The notes beneath the pieces are model-generated. The model had not been told where the DNA came from and made no database searches. It saw only the letters and a list, made by a program, of their open reading frames with translations. A program made the translations under genes and the position numbers. This document shows, one piece after another, positions 8,112 through 19,345 of a DNA stretch of 61,505 nt (within the stretch, counting starts at the first letter, position 1; each line of letters starts with the position of its first letter). Where the stretch lies: NCBI RefSeq assembly GCF_010882125.1, contig NZ_JAAGVZ010000019.1, forward strand, positions 1 to 61,505, in the 5' to 3' direction. The DNA is from Peribacillus alkalitolerans (GTDB lineage: Bacteria > Bacillota > Bacilli > Bacillales > DSM-1321).

Positions 8112-8582
8112 TTGAAACAGAAGATTTTAGTCATGTTTTCTATCATCATTTTATGTTATATAGTAGTTGCTCCATTTGTATCTGCATTCTCACCGTTTGT
8201 TATAGGTGAAAGAAAAGCAGTAGGTTATCAATACACTGTAATAAAAGAACAAAACACATTTACATGGAAAATTGGGTATCAAGATAACATATCTACTATC
8301 GCAGAGAATAAGGATAACATCAAAGCGTTGGAGCTTTTTAGGAATGCGGTTGAGGAAATTAACATGAAAATATTAAAAATAATTATAGCTGCATCATATT
8401 TATTAATCGTTGGTTTAATAACCATCATACTCTACAAAAAGAATAAACAAGTTCTTAAAGGGAGTAGTGCAATAATTGCTATATTTGCAGGGATTGCATT
8501 TTACTATACAATAGAAAATTCAATTGAGTTAAATGCTGCATTTCAAAATGTGAAGTTTTATTATTCTATACTAACTAATTAA
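8112..8582 (+). CDS. hypothetical membrane protein, 156 aa
   Basis: TTG start at 8112 behind AGAGGGGG. One N-terminal hydrophobic helix (residues 5-26), an extracytoplasmic-looking polar domain (30-88) and two C-terminal helices (about 89-110 and 120-136). No recognisable motif. A repeat-borne terminator follows directly. Confidence 0.6.
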   Translation: MKQKILVMFSIIILCYIVVAPFVSAFSPFVIGERKAVGYQYTVIKEQNTFTWKIGYQDNISTIAENKDNIKALELFRNAVEEINMKILKIIIAASYLLIVGLITIILYKKNKQVLKGSSAIIAIFAGIAFYYTIENSIELNAAFQNVKFYYSILTN

Positions 8583-8596
8583 TTATTTGTATTAAG

Positions 8597-8786
8597 CAAA
8601 CGGAGGCGGTGATCCAGTAGGATTATCGTTTTTTTTATTGAAATAGGAATAAGTTAGTAATGAAAAACAAACGAAAAAAATTTTAGAACTCCTATAAAAA
8701 TAAGTAGACCAACTGGACAGGAAGTACTCATATTAGTAATTGTCATTTTTAACAAACGAGGCAGTTTTCTTAAAGAAGGAATATAA
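8597..8786 (+). repeat. dispersed repeat copy with strong terminator hairpin
   Basis: GGCGGTGATCC-AGTA-GGATTATCG followed by eight T (8606-8636) terminates the preceding gene. The companion core AACAAACGAGGCAGTTTTCTTAAAGAAGGA is at 8751-8780. Confidence 0.65.
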
Positions 8787-8796
8787 ATGCGAAAAG

Positions 8797-8813
8797 GCAT
8801 GGATTTACCATGC
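8797..8813 (-). terminator. terminator of the cupin gene
   Basis: GCATGG-ATTTA-CCATGC; read on the minus strand it is followed by CTTTTCGC. Confidence 0.65.
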
Positions 8814-8836
8814 AAATTGTTGAATATTGACATCCT

Positions 8837-9487
8837 TTAACCCCAATATTGTCGATACTGTTGAACATATTGAGTCTGTGGGTATTGTTGAATATATTGT
8901 GGCTGAAGATTTATGTTTTGATGAGGTATGTTTTCCATTTCTCTGTTGCAATCCTTGTATGGACCTATATATGTTGAGGGTTTAACAGGTTCAATTGCTT
9001 GTTTCCATTGATGTTCGTCAATGCAATAGGTATGAGACATGATTTTTGAAGGCGTAAATTTCAAAATGTCCGATCCTAAAATTACTTCTGGAGTTGGTGC
9101 GTTAAAAATCGCTAGAAGATGAGTGTTATCCATTAAAGCTACTTCGTAATGCCACCAACCCTGTGGAACATTAGCCACTTGCCCAGGAGTAATCGTGTAA
9201 TTGAGTATTTGTTTTGTAAATGGATTCAACATCGATACAGTTGCAGAACCAGAAATACAATATACAAGTTCTGCTGCATTTTGGTGATAGTGTGGTTCTA
9301 CAACATTATTTGTACTTAGGAAAATATCTAGCAGGGAAACATTTTCAAGTGTATTTAACTGTTTTACACCTAATAGGTTAATAAAGTTGTTGTTATCTTT
9401 TATGAACAAAGGATTTTTATTTACGTCAAAAGTGTATTGAACTGATGGAGATGTATAATCCATATAAGAAACCATATATTTTTTCAC
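8837..9487 (-). CDS. cupin-domain protein with Gln/Tyr-rich tail
   Basis: A 216-residue protein with one cupin barrel. Motif 1 is PHYHQNAAELVYCISGSATV (about residues 65-84), giving two His and one Glu metal ligands. Motif 2 is PGQVANVPQGWWHYEV with the second-motif His. The order is that of oxalate-decarboxylase-like cupins, but only one domain is present, half the length of bicupin OxdC. Residues 185-216 are a low-complexity Q/Y/P tail (PQYIQQYPQTQYVQQYRQYW). Such tails are common in spore coat proteins of Bacillus, so a coat role is possible but inferred. ATG 9487 follows AAGAGGTG. Confidence 0.8.
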   Translation of the reverse strand: MKKYMVSYMDYTSPSVQYTFDVNKNPLFIKDNNNFINLLGVKQLNTLENVSLLDIFLSTNNVVEPHYHQNAAELVYCISGSATVSMLNPFTKQILNYTITPGQVANVPQGWWHYEVALMDNTHLLAIFNAPTPEVILGSDILKFTPSKIMSHTYCIDEHQWKQAIEPVKPSTYIGPYKDCNREMENIPHQNINLQPQYIQQYPQTQYVQQYRQYWG

Positions 9488-9680
9488 CTCTTATATATTA
9501 ACTTGAGCATATAGGCATGATATGCACTTGAATTAAGTTCGGTGTAAAGGTTTTTGAAGAGCTTATGTTACAGATCCATATATGCAGTAGTACTTTATTA
9601 TTTAAAATCACAGCTAAGAAACGAGAAGGAAAGAAATAGTTTAAGTGCGGTTGAATCATTTAGTTGGAGAAGGTGATAAT

Positions 9681-10133
9681 ATGGAGATTTTTTGTATGGA
9701 GTACACGTTAGTAAACATTTATGTAGATGTTTCCTCTGGGATTCTATATTTTGTCCCAAATTGTGATACTGAACGGGGAATTGTGGAAATGGACACATTT
9801 ATCGAATTGAAGCCACCGTATTCGAATAAGGAACTTGAGAAAATCGCATTGTCAGCTTTAATAATGTGTCATAAAGAAGAACCATCCATTAATAAAAAGA
9901 CAGTATTACAGCGTCACCTAAAAATAAATAGTTATAAAAAGTTTACAGAAAACAAAAAATTTATCAGCTATGGGTGGAGTTTAGTAAATGGAGGATTTAC
10001 GGTTACTCCATTTGAAAGAGAGCGTCAAGGTAACGGCTATAGTGGATTAGATACTATTTCTTTAGGAAATAAACTTCAATCAGGTCAATTAGCAGAGGCA
10101 TTAACAAAAGCGATACAAATAGCAAGAATTTAA
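9681..10133 (+). CDS. hypothetical protein, possibly a DUF1436/CdiI-like immunity protein
   Basis: A 150-residue soluble protein. I place the start at ATG 9681 behind GGAGAAGGTGAT; the open frame extends upstream to 9645 without a site. The C-terminal part (GGFTVTPFERERQGNGYSGL, then a helix ending ALTKAIQIARI) recalls the DUF1436 family, which includes contact-dependent-inhibition immunity proteins. This recognition is weak and from memory. Two other immunity-like remnants (1315 and perhaps 20973) lie in the same accessory zone, but no toxin is seen. Confidence 0.5.
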   Translation: MEIFCMEYTLVNIYVDVSSGILYFVPNCDTERGIVEMDTFIELKPPYSNKELEKIALSALIMCHKEEPSINKKTVLQRHLKINSYKKFTENKKFISYGWSLVNGGFTVTPFERERQGNGYSGLDTISLGNKLQSGQLAEALTKAIQIARI

Positions 10134-10150
10134 CGCTCGTTCGGTTATTG

Positions 10151-10180
10151 AACTATTGGGGCAGTTAGTTCTAAAAGGAA
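10151..10180 (+). repeat. dispersed GGGGCAG repeat, short copy
   Basis: ATTGGGGCAGTTAGTTCTAAAAGGAA, core only, downstream of the possible immunity gene. The rest of the 190-base gap before rph is AT-rich and holds no clear operator. Confidence 0.5.
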
Positions 10181-10313
10181 ATCAACTTCACACCTTTATC
10201 AGTATGGGTGAATATAACTCTTCCTAATTTAATTATATCATGTAAAAAATGGTAAATATAGACTTTTTATTCTCATTTACTACTGCTAAAATCAATAGAA
10301 CCTTAATGGTTAG

Positions 10314-12941
<2,628 letters not shown>

Positions 12942-13102
12942 TTGCTGAATACGTCAGATTTAATTAGTAGCACCTCTCCAGTGGATACCAGAGCGATGTC
13001 TCACAATCTTTCCATTGGGACAAAAGTTGAATCCAACTTTTTCGATGGTGCATACTTAAAAATGATAGTTACTGATCCAATTCCACTCAATACATCAATA
13101 TG

Positions 13103-13136
13103 GCCGACTTTCTAAATGTGGAGATCGGCTTTTTTA
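13103..13136 (+). terminator. probable rph terminator
   Basis: GCCGA pairs with TCGGC across a 17-base loop, followed by six T. It lies 160 bases after the rph stop. The stretch between contains no supported gene. Confidence 0.6.
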
Positions 13137-13203
13137 AAAATCAATGTGTGAAGGTGTTGCATAGCCGTTAATATGAGTATCGAAATATTTTTAAGAAAAA
13201 CAG

Positions 13204-13284
13204 TTGACACCACTACTACTCAGTGATACGATATACTTGTAATAAGCAATACTTAATAGCGTGATATCCAAAAGCTATTAAGTA
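13204..13284 (+). promoter_or_regulatory. promoter and inverted repeat upstream of padR/DUF1048
   Basis: TTGACA (13204-13209), 17 bases, TACGAT (13227-13232) is a good sigma-A promoter. Just downstream is a perfect 11-bp inverted repeat, TACTTAATAGC (13250-13260) and GCTATTAAGTA (13274-13284), 13 bases apart. Its place after the start of transcription suggests a repressor site, most simply for the adjacent PadR protein. Confidence 0.6.
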
Positions 13285-13297
13285 AAAATTTTCTTTA

Positions 13298-13333
13298 GTA
13301 CTAAGTTATACTGAATATAAGTCAGACAAAGTA
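13298..13333 (+). promoter_or_regulatory. 36-bp element shared by padR and ABC leaders, copy 1
   Basis: GTACTAAGTTATACTGAATA and the following 16 bases match 14162-14197 at 30 of 36 positions. Copy 1 abuts the padR ribosome site and contains TTATA-CTGAA-TATAA, a small dyad. Probably an operator used by both transcription units. Confidence 0.55.
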
Positions 13334-13348
13334 AAGGAGGCTCTGAAC

Positions 13349-13669
13349 ATGGAAAATTTAACTGAAATGCTAAAGGGTTCGCTGGAAGGCTGCGTGCTGG
13401 AAATCATCAGCCGCCATGAAACCTATGGCTACGAGATTACCCGCCGCCTGAACGAGCTTGGGTTTACCGAAGTCGTGGAAGGGACGGTCTACACCATCCT
13501 CGTGCGATTAGAAAAGAAAGAACTTGTGAACATAGAAAAGAAACCGTCAGATATGGGACCGCCCCGCAAGTTTTACACACTTAATGACGCTGGGCGCCAG
13601 GAACTTGAATTGTTTTGGAAAAAATGGAATTTTGTATCATCAAAAATCAACGTCTTAAAATCAATCTAG
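13349..13669 (+). CDS. PadR-family transcriptional regulator
   Basis: A 106-residue winged-helix repressor. The PadR fold is clear: LKGSLEGCVLEIISRHETYG opens helix 1, YEITRRLNELGF forms the recognition region, EGTVYTILVRLEKKELV is the family signature, and GPPRKFYTLNDAGRQEL is the wing. The family usually represses a neighbouring drug exporter and is released by the exporter's substrate. AAAGGAGG precedes the ATG. It is the first gene of a padR-DUF1048-ABC set, 71 bases before the next gene. Base composition is richer in G and C than the rph side. Confidence 0.9.
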   Translation: MENLTEMLKGSLEGCVLEIISRHETYGYEITRRLNELGFTEVVEGTVYTILVRLEKKELVNIEKKPSDMGPPRKFYTLNDAGRQELELFWKKWNFVSSKINVLKSI

Positions 13670-13740
13670 CTTCATAAGATAATCTATCGGATATTTTGGG
13701 AGTGTCTTGATTAGCTTTATAAAAAAGGAGGACAAATAAC

Positions 13741-14094
13741 ATGTTGGAAATGTTCAAAAAAATGATTGGTGATAAAAAAGAGTATAAGATGATGATGTCA
13801 CGGGTTGAAGCCTTGCCAGAGGACTACCAGTTTGTATTTAAGAAAATTCAAAACTACATGTGGAATTTCACTGCGGGCAACGGGATGGATATGCTGCACA
13901 TTCAGTATGAATTAATCGAGTTGTTCGAAGCCGGAGCAGCGGAAGGCAGACAAGTGCTGGAAATCACTGGGGCCGACGTGGCGACCTTTGCCGACGAACT
14001 TGTAGCAAACGCTAAAACTTATGTTGCCAAGTATCGTGAAGATTTGAATCAGAGTATCATGAAGCGATTGGAAAAAAATAATTTCAAGGGATAA
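13741..14094 (+). CDS. DUF1048-family protein
   Basis: A 117-residue soluble helical protein. MLEMFKKMIGDKKEYKMMMS, LPEDYQFVFKKIQNYMW and the C-terminal AGAAEGRQVLEITGADVATF identify the DUF1048 family. These proteins are of unknown function but are regularly found beside PadR regulators and DrrAB-type exporters in Bacillota. AAGGAGG precedes the ATG. It is followed immediately by a strong terminator, so padR and this gene form a unit apart from the ABC genes. Confidence 0.88.
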   Translation: MLEMFKKMIGDKKEYKMMMSRVEALPEDYQFVFKKIQNYMWNFTAGNGMDMLHIQYELIELFEAGAAEGRQVLEITGADVATFADELVANAKTYVAKYREDLNQSIMKRLEKNNFKG

Positions 14095-14099
14095 TACCG

Positions 14100-14155
14100 A
14101 CTGAATAGCAGGTTACAAATGTGAATTGCCACCTTCGCTATTCAGTTATTTTTTC
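14100..14155 (+). terminator. terminator between DUF1048 and ABC genes
   Basis: ACTGAATAGC pairs perfectly with GCTATTCAGT, and the stem is extended by AGGT/ACCT inside the loop. ATTTTTT follows. Confidence 0.8.
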
Positions 14156-14161
14156 AACCTG

Positions 14162-14197
14162 GTAGTAAGTTATACAGATTATCAGTTAGACTAAGTA
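14162..14197 (+). promoter_or_regulatory. 36-bp shared element, copy 2
   Basis: GTAGTAAGTTATACAGATTA and following bases, 30 of 36 identical to 13298-13333. It lies just after the terminator and 55 bases before the ABC ATPase start, so it probably belongs to a separate promoter of the exporter genes. Confidence 0.55.
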
Positions 14198-14252
14198 GTA
14201 GAGTATAGGCAATCTAGCTCCGCAAGGCGCTTTTAATAAGGAGGAAAAAAGT

Positions 14253-15014
14253 ATGAGCAATGCAGCGATTTCTGTAAAGGGGTTAAAAAAATCCTTTAAA
14301 GACAAGGAAGTCTTAAAGGGGGTGGATTTTGAAGTGCGGCGTGGTGAAATTTTCGCACTGCTGGGCTCAAATGGAGCGGGCAAGACGACGACGGTCAACA
14401 TCCTCTCGACACTTATGAAGGCCGATGGCGGCGAAATAGGTATTTGCGGCTTTGACGTCAAGCGTCAATCGGATCATGTTCGCCAGAGCATCAGCCTGAC
14501 AGGGCAGTTCGCAGCTTTAGACGGTATGCTCACCGGGCGGGAAAACCTGATGATGATCGCCAAGTTGCGGGGAGTTTCCAATCCCGCTCAAGTCGCCGAC
14601 AATCTGCTCGCAAGATTCAGCCTGACCGATGCGGCCAACCGCCGGGCGGACAAATATTCGGGCGGGATGAAGCGCCGGCTTGACATCGCCATGAGCCTGA
14701 TCGGGACGCCAGCAGTCATTTTTCTCGACGAACCGACGTCAGGGCTAGACCCCGAAGCGCGGATTGAAGTCTGGGATACCGTCAAGGAGCTTGCCGGAGG
14801 CGGCACGACCATACTGCTGACGACCCAGTACCTGGAGGAAGCCGAACAACTGGCGGACCGTATCGCCATCCTGCATGGCGGAAAAATCATCACGACCGGT
14901 ACCCTTACCGAACTCAAAGAGATGTTCCCGCCAGCGAAAGTGGAGTATATCGAGAAGCAGCCGACATTGGAGGAAATATTCCTCGCGATCATCGGCAAAA
15001 AGGAGGAGATGTAA
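14253..15014 (+). CDS. ABC transporter ATP-binding protein, DrrA-like
   Basis: A 253-residue ABC ATPase. Walker A is GSNGAGKTTT (about residues 38-47), the ABC signature is YSGGMKRRLDIAM (about 136-148), and Walker B with the catalytic Glu is VIFLDEPTSGLD (about 156-167); the switch His is replaced by Gln in LLTTQYLEEAEQLADR. The Gln switch is usual for the DrrA daunorubicin-exporter group. AAGGAGG precedes the ATG. The stop TAA touches the ATG of the permease gene. The codons are markedly richer in G and C than the flanking genes, which suggests acquisition from a GC-richer relative. Confidence 0.93.
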   Translation: MSNAAISVKGLKKSFKDKEVLKGVDFEVRRGEIFALLGSNGAGKTTTVNILSTLMKADGGEIGICGFDVKRQSDHVRQSISLTGQFAALDGMLTGRENLMMIAKLRGVSNPAQVADNLLARFSLTDAANRRADKYSGGMKRRLDIAMSLIGTPAVIFLDEPTSGLDPEARIEVWDTVKELAGGGTTILLTTQYLEEAEQLADRIAILHGGKIITTGTLTELKEMFPPAKVEYIEKQPTLEEIFLAIIGKKEEM

Positions 15015-15764
15015 ATGAAAAGCAAAACTGGGGTACTACTAGGGCGTTTAATGCGCAACATCATGCGTAGCCCGGATACGATTATCACCGTGGCGATTAC
15101 GCCGATTATGATGATGCTACTTTTTGTCTACGTATTTGGTGGCGCCATAAAGACAGGCACGGACAACTACGTCAATTATTTATTACCGGGAATCTTGCTG
15201 ATGGCTATTGCATCCGGCGTCGCTTACACTTCTGTGCGGCTGTTTACGGATGTGAAGAGTGGGCTGATGGCGCGTTTCATTACCATGCCCATCAAGCGCT
15301 CGTCGGTATTGTGGGCTCACGTATTGACCTCGCTTGTTTCCAATGCGCTTACTCTCGTGGTGGTTATCCTAGTCGCGCTCTTGATGGGCTTCCGTTCCAG
15401 CGCTGGTATTCTGGATTGGCTTGCGGTAGCTGGGATACTTGGGTTGTTTACGCTGGCGCTGACATGGCTGGCGGTCATTCCCGGATTGACAGCGGGGTCT
15501 ATGGAAGGTGCGACAGCCTACTCGTATCCGCTGATTTTCCTGCCGTTTATCAGTTCGGCATTTGTCCCCACTGAAACCATGCCTAAAATTGTCCGTGCGT
15601 TCGCAGAGAACCAGCCCGTGACTTCAATCGTGAATGCGATTCGTGCCCTCTTGTATGATGGGTCTGTTGGCAACGGTATCTGGATCGCGCTTGCCTGGTG
15701 CGTCGGAATCATGGTCATAGCTTACTTCTTTGCCAATAAAGCATTTAAAAGCCAGTTAGGGTAA
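15015..15764 (+). CDS. ABC-2 type permease, DrrB-like
   Basis: A 249-residue ABC-2 membrane component with six hydrophobic segments (first near 30-50, last near 225-245). The loop VRLFTDVKSGLMARFITMPI is the coupling helix region of DrrB proteins, and FLPFISSAFVPTETMPKIVR is a family-typical stretch before the last helices. Its ATG follows the ATPase stop directly and its ribosome site (AGGAGG) lies within the ATPase gene, so translation is coupled. With the ATPase it should form an exporter of a drug or a lipid-like compound, probably controlled by the upstream PadR. Confidence 0.92.
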   Translation: MKSKTGVLLGRLMRNIMRSPDTIITVAITPIMMMLLFVYVFGGAIKTGTDNYVNYLLPGILLMAIASGVAYTSVRLFTDVKSGLMARFITMPIKRSSVLWAHVLTSLVSNALTLVVVILVALLMGFRSSAGILDWLAVAGILGLFTLALTWLAVIPGLTAGSMEGATAYSYPLIFLPFISSAFVPTETMPKIVRAFAENQPVTSIVNAIRALLYDGSVGNGIWIALAWCVGIMVIAYFFANKAFKSQLG

Positions 15765-15808
15765 GTACACCATTAACTGTTTTGGTAATCAATGTCATTA
15801 ACTTAAGG

Positions 15809-15853
15809 AACTATGGATTACATTTCAGTTGGAATGTGATTCATAGTTTTTTC
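15809..15853 (+). terminator. terminator of the ABC genes
   Basis: AACTATG-G-ATTACATT pairs with AATGTGAT-T-CATAGTT, followed by TTTT. A second hairpin (AAAGGCTTC/GAAGCCTTT, 15952-15983, then TTTATTT) lies 100 bases on. The rest of 15765-16187 is AT-rich with no gene. Confidence 0.85.
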
Positions 15854-16187
15854 GATTGAAGGAAAAAATTTTTACGGCAGCATGAAAAGAGAGAATTTTT
15901 TTTTCTCCTTTAAATCGGATTCTAGGTTGTTTTATTCAATCTTATCCATTAAAAGGCTTCCCTTTTGTTTGTATGAAGCCTTTATTTCGAACTCGTTGCC
16001 CATTTGACTGTAATATCCTCACGATGTTTTTATCAATTTGATCCATAAAATATCCAGCTTTTTTTTATAAAAAAGATTAACCTAAATTCTTAATTTATCA
16101 AAGCTAAACAACCAAAAATCCTTTTTAAACTTATTTATGAGCCTTCTATTTTTTTATAATATAAGGTATCAGGAGGCGATTTAAGAT

Positions 16188-16769
16188 ATGAAAAAGATAT
16201 TATTATTATTAGCTGACGGATTTGAAGCAGTAGAAGCTAGTGTATTTACAGATGTGCTAGGTTGGAATAAATGGGAGGGAGATGGATCAACTGAGGTGGT
16301 AACAGTCGGTCTTCGAAATAAATTAACTTGTACATGGAATTTTACTGTCATACCTGAAAAAACGGTCAATGATATTCAACTAGATGAGTTTGATGCACTA
16401 GCTATTCCAGGAGGATTTGAAGAAGCTGGCTTTTACGAGGATGCTTTCAGTACTCCATTTTTAAATGTTATTCAACATTTTTATGCCAATCAGAAGCCTA
16501 TTGCTAGTATCTGTGTTGCATCATTAGCACTTGGCAAAAGCGGAATTCTTATAGATAAAAAAGCCACCACATACAATCATTCAACGAGTAAACGAAAAGA
16601 GCAGTTAAAGAAGTTCGGTGCAGTTGTACAAAGTGATTTAATTGTTCAGGATGGAAATATTATCACATCTTCAAATCCAGGTACAGCTTTTGATGTTGCA
16701 TTTTTATTACTCGAAAAACTAACATCTAAAGAGAACGCAGAACATGTAAAGGATCTTATGGGATTTTAG
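16188..16769 (+). CDS. DJ-1/PfpI-family protein
   Basis: A 193-residue class I glutamine-amidotransferase-like protein. LLLLADGFEAVEASVFTDVL with the conserved acidic residue, the strand DALAIPGGFEEAGFYED, and the nucleophile elbow IASICVASLALG with Cys109 are all present. The bacterial relatives are proteases, chaperones or glyoxalase III-like deglycases; which of these applies cannot be told. AGGAGG precedes the ATG. Single gene with its own terminator. Confidence 0.88.
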   Translation: MKKILLLLADGFEAVEASVFTDVLGWNKWEGDGSTEVVTVGLRNKLTCTWNFTVIPEKTVNDIQLDEFDALAIPGGFEEAGFYEDAFSTPFLNVIQHFYANQKPIASICVASLALGKSGILIDKKATTYNHSTSKRKEQLKKFGAVVQSDLIVQDGNIITSSNPGTAFDVAFLLLEKLTSKENAEHVKDLMGF

Positions 16770-16787
16770 GCATTGATCTTCAACAAT

Positions 16788-16823
16788 CGGGCGATTTTCT
16801 TGAATAAGAAGGCGTCTTTTTGT
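16788..16823 (+). terminator. terminator of the DJ-1/PfpI gene
   Basis: GGGCGA-TTTTCTT pairs imperfectly with AAGAA-GGCGTC, followed by TTTTTG. The sequence resembles the hairpin part of the dispersed repeat. Confidence 0.55.
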
Positions 16824-17532
16824 ATTGTACCGGATTCTGGAACAACACTTAGTTAATCGAGTTATATTAAGGTGCAAAAGAGACGGTGAATGATTTCACT
16901 TAAACAAACAAATGGGGGCTTTGGTTGAACAATGTGCCGATTCTCTCTGCGATAAATTATATAAAGACTCGCCATTTCGGCGAGTCTTTATGTTTTTATA
17001 TACCAAATTATTAGTCATACTGTGTTTCATTTTGAATTATAATTTCAGAAAAACTACTTAAGAGGGATCCCTTTACAAGCAAAAATAGTCTTCATTTTTA
17101 TAATGCCTTTCTTTCAATTATGTATAATTCACCAAAGTAAGCTTCAAAAGTAAATTTAACTTGCAGAAATATACATAAGTGGAGTTCATTCAAAAGGTAT
17201 CTTATATTGCGATGGTTGCCCATCATACCAGTAATAGATTCGTGTGGAAAGAAAATAGGCATCTGTTTAGTTCACGCTATATCACCAGTACGTATACATA
17301 CATTAGCGGACATGAAAGACCAGGAATGAACCTCAAAGACCAATGAAAGAGTGGGATGAAAAAACTAGGAGGATTTAAAACTGCTGGGATCAATCGGCTA
17401 ACGTTTAATCACAGATATATTCGAAGGAAACCAAGTTCGAGTAAAACAATAAAAATGTGATCAATGGAATATCCTTAAGGATTTAATCTCCGAAAGTCTA
17501 ATTTTAAAATAAAAAGGGAGGTTATTGGAAAT
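16824..17532. other. long intergenic stretch with repeat copy and orphan terminator
   Basis: A repeat core (AAACAAATGGGGGCTTTGGT) lies at 16902-16925. A perfect terminator, AAAGACTCGCC-ATTTC-GGCGAGTCTTT, lies at 16963-16989 with ATGTTTTTA after it; it has no gene directly upstream and may end a small transcript. From 17100 to 17520 only short open stretches occur; the best is 34 codons at 17358 with a poor ribosome site, and I do not call it. Confidence 0.4.
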
Positions 17533-19161
17533 ATGACTAAGAAAAAGGTAACAGTGGTCATGCCTGTATATAATAGAGAAAAATACATTGAAAAAGCAAT
17601 CACCAGCGTTTTTAACCAAACATTAAAAGACTGGAAAATGATGATTATAAATGATGGCTCAACGGACTCAACTGCTGATATTATAGAGAAATTCACATCT
17701 GACGCAAGAATTCAACACGTAAGACTTCCAAAAAATCAAGGAACGGGAAATGCCTTACAAACGGCATTAAGTATGATCGATACCCCTTATTTTGTCATTG
17801 TGGACTCCGATGATTGGATCGAACCACAAACATTAGAAGTGCTCTTAAATGAAATGGAGAAACAACCAAATGAGACTTCTCTGGTTTATTCAAACACAAA
17901 TTGGTGGCATGACAAAAATGGAGTGTTAAAACGAGGACATATTGAAAGACACCATTCATTTCAGGATAAATATGATTTTTTAATGTATAGACCAATGGTG
18001 TATCCTCGCTTTTTTCGTACAGAAACAGTTCGTAAAGTAGGTGGATTCAAATCTGATGATCCTTATAAAGGACGTTATGCGGAGGACAGGGTTCTTCTGC
18101 TCCGGTTGATTGCCATTAGTAATTTCCATTGGGTTGATGAAAATCTTTATAATCTAAGAATCCATGACAATAATATAACTCAAAGTAAAAATCGAATATA
18201 CTTTGCAGATGTCTTACGTTATGTGTATACGAAAGTGTTAAAAGAATGGGGAGACCAATATCAACCAGTATTTGAAGTCGATCAACATGGTTGGTTATTT
18301 ATAAAAGAGCTAAAACCTATTGAATCCACAATAACATGTTTAACTCCTGTGCATGCAGTAATTGAAGAAATTCCTAACGACAAAGTAACGGTAGTCATGC
18401 CTGTATATAATAGAGAAAAATATATTGAAAAAGCAATCACAAGTGTTTTAAACCAAACGTTCAAAGAATGGAAAATGATGATTGTAAATGACGGCTCAAC
18501 GGACTCAACAGCTGATATTATAGAGAAATTTACATCCGACAAAAGAGTTCAACATGTAAGACTTCCAAAAAATCAAGGAACGGGAAAAGTCTTACAAACG
18601 GCATTAAGTATGATCGATACCCCTTATTTTGTTATTGTAGACTCCGATGATTGGATCGAATCACAAACATTAGAAGTGCTTTTAAAAGAAATGGAGGAAC
18701 AACCAAAGGAGACTTCATTGATTTATTCAAACACAGTTAATTGGAGAGAAAGAGATGGAGAATTGAAAAAAATATTTGTCCAAAAACACCGTTCATTTCA
18801 GGATAAATACGATTACCTTATGTACGGACCAATGGTATATCCTCGTTTTTTCCGTACGGAAGCCGTCCGTCAGGTAGGTGGATTTGAAAACGATGATCCT
18901 TATCAGGGGCGATTTGAACAAGATCGATATCTTCTTCTTAAATTGATAGGGATTAGTAATTTTCACTGTGTTGACGAAGATCTATACAATTGTCGATCAC
19001 ATGGTGATAACTCTACACAACCCAAAAATCGAAAATACTATGCAGATGTTAAACGTTACATCTTTAACAAAGTACTGAATGAATGGGGTGATTATTATCC
19101 AGTATTTGAAATAGCTAGTGATGGTTGGTTATATATAAAAGAATTAAAAAATAAGCGTTAG
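17533..19161 (+). CDS. glycosyltransferase with two tandem GT2 domains
   Basis: A 542-residue protein made of two copies of one family 2 glycosyltransferase unit. Unit 1 covers residues 5-283 and unit 2 covers 284-542; the DNA period is exactly 837 bases at the N-terminal motif. Each copy has KVTVVMPVYNREKYIEKAIT, NDGSTDST, the metal-binding VDSDDW, and a late acidic motif (Y-x-G-R-Y/F-x-E/Q-D-R, the catalytic ED region). Unit 1 has AEDRVLLLRL and unit 2 has EQDRYLLLKL. Both look catalytically complete. No membrane segment. GGGAGG precedes the ATG. The close DNA match points to recent tandem duplication. It stands alone, with no polysaccharide operon nearby. Donor and acceptor are unknown. 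Confidence 0.9.
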   Translation: MTKKKVTVVMPVYNREKYIEKAITSVFNQTLKDWKMMIINDGSTDSTADIIEKFTSDARIQHVRLPKNQGTGNALQTALSMIDTPYFVIVDSDDWIEPQTLEVLLNEMEKQPNETSLVYSNTNWWHDKNGVLKRGHIERHHSFQDKYDFLMYRPMVYPRFFRTETVRKVGGFKSDDPYKGRYAEDRVLLLRLIAISNFHWVDENLYNLRIHDNNITQSKNRIYFADVLRYVYTKVLKEWGDQYQPVFEVDQHGWLFIKELKPIESTITCLTPVHAVIEEIPNDKVTVVMPVYNREKYIEKAITSVLNQTFKEWKMMIVNDGSTDSTADIIEKFTSDKRVQHVRLPKNQGTGKVLQTALSMIDTPYFVIVDSDDWIESQTLEVLLKEMEEQPKETSLIYSNTVNWRERDGELKKIFVQKHRSFQDKYDYLMYGPMVYPRFFRTEAVRQVGGFENDDPYQGRFEQDRYLLLKLIGISNFHCVDEDLYNCRSHGDNSTQPKNRKYYADVKRYIFNKVLNEWGDYYPVFEIASDGWLYIKELKNKR

Positions 19162-19204
19162 TCGTTTCTCACGGATCCATATGATATAAAAAAATCCACA
19201 TTCC

Positions 19205-19239
19205 TAAGTCGATTTCCAAACACGGAAGTCGGCTTTTTT
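19205..19239 (+). terminator. terminator of the tandem glycosyltransferase gene
   Basis: AAGTCG-ATTTCC pairs with GGAA-GTCGGCTT, followed by TTTTTTG. Confidence 0.8.
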
Positions 19240-19345
19240 GATTCATTTTAAGTAACGGTGTTAAACTTTTGACTTTCACAATTCTTTGAAGTATTTGCAA
19301 TTAAATATACTTTAACAGTAAGAAAAAAACTTGTTGCTTTTTTAG

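Noticed and set aside
17358-17462. 34-codon frame in the long gap before the tandem glycosyltransferase
   Set aside because: Weak ribosome site, basic random-looking sequence, no recognisable relative.
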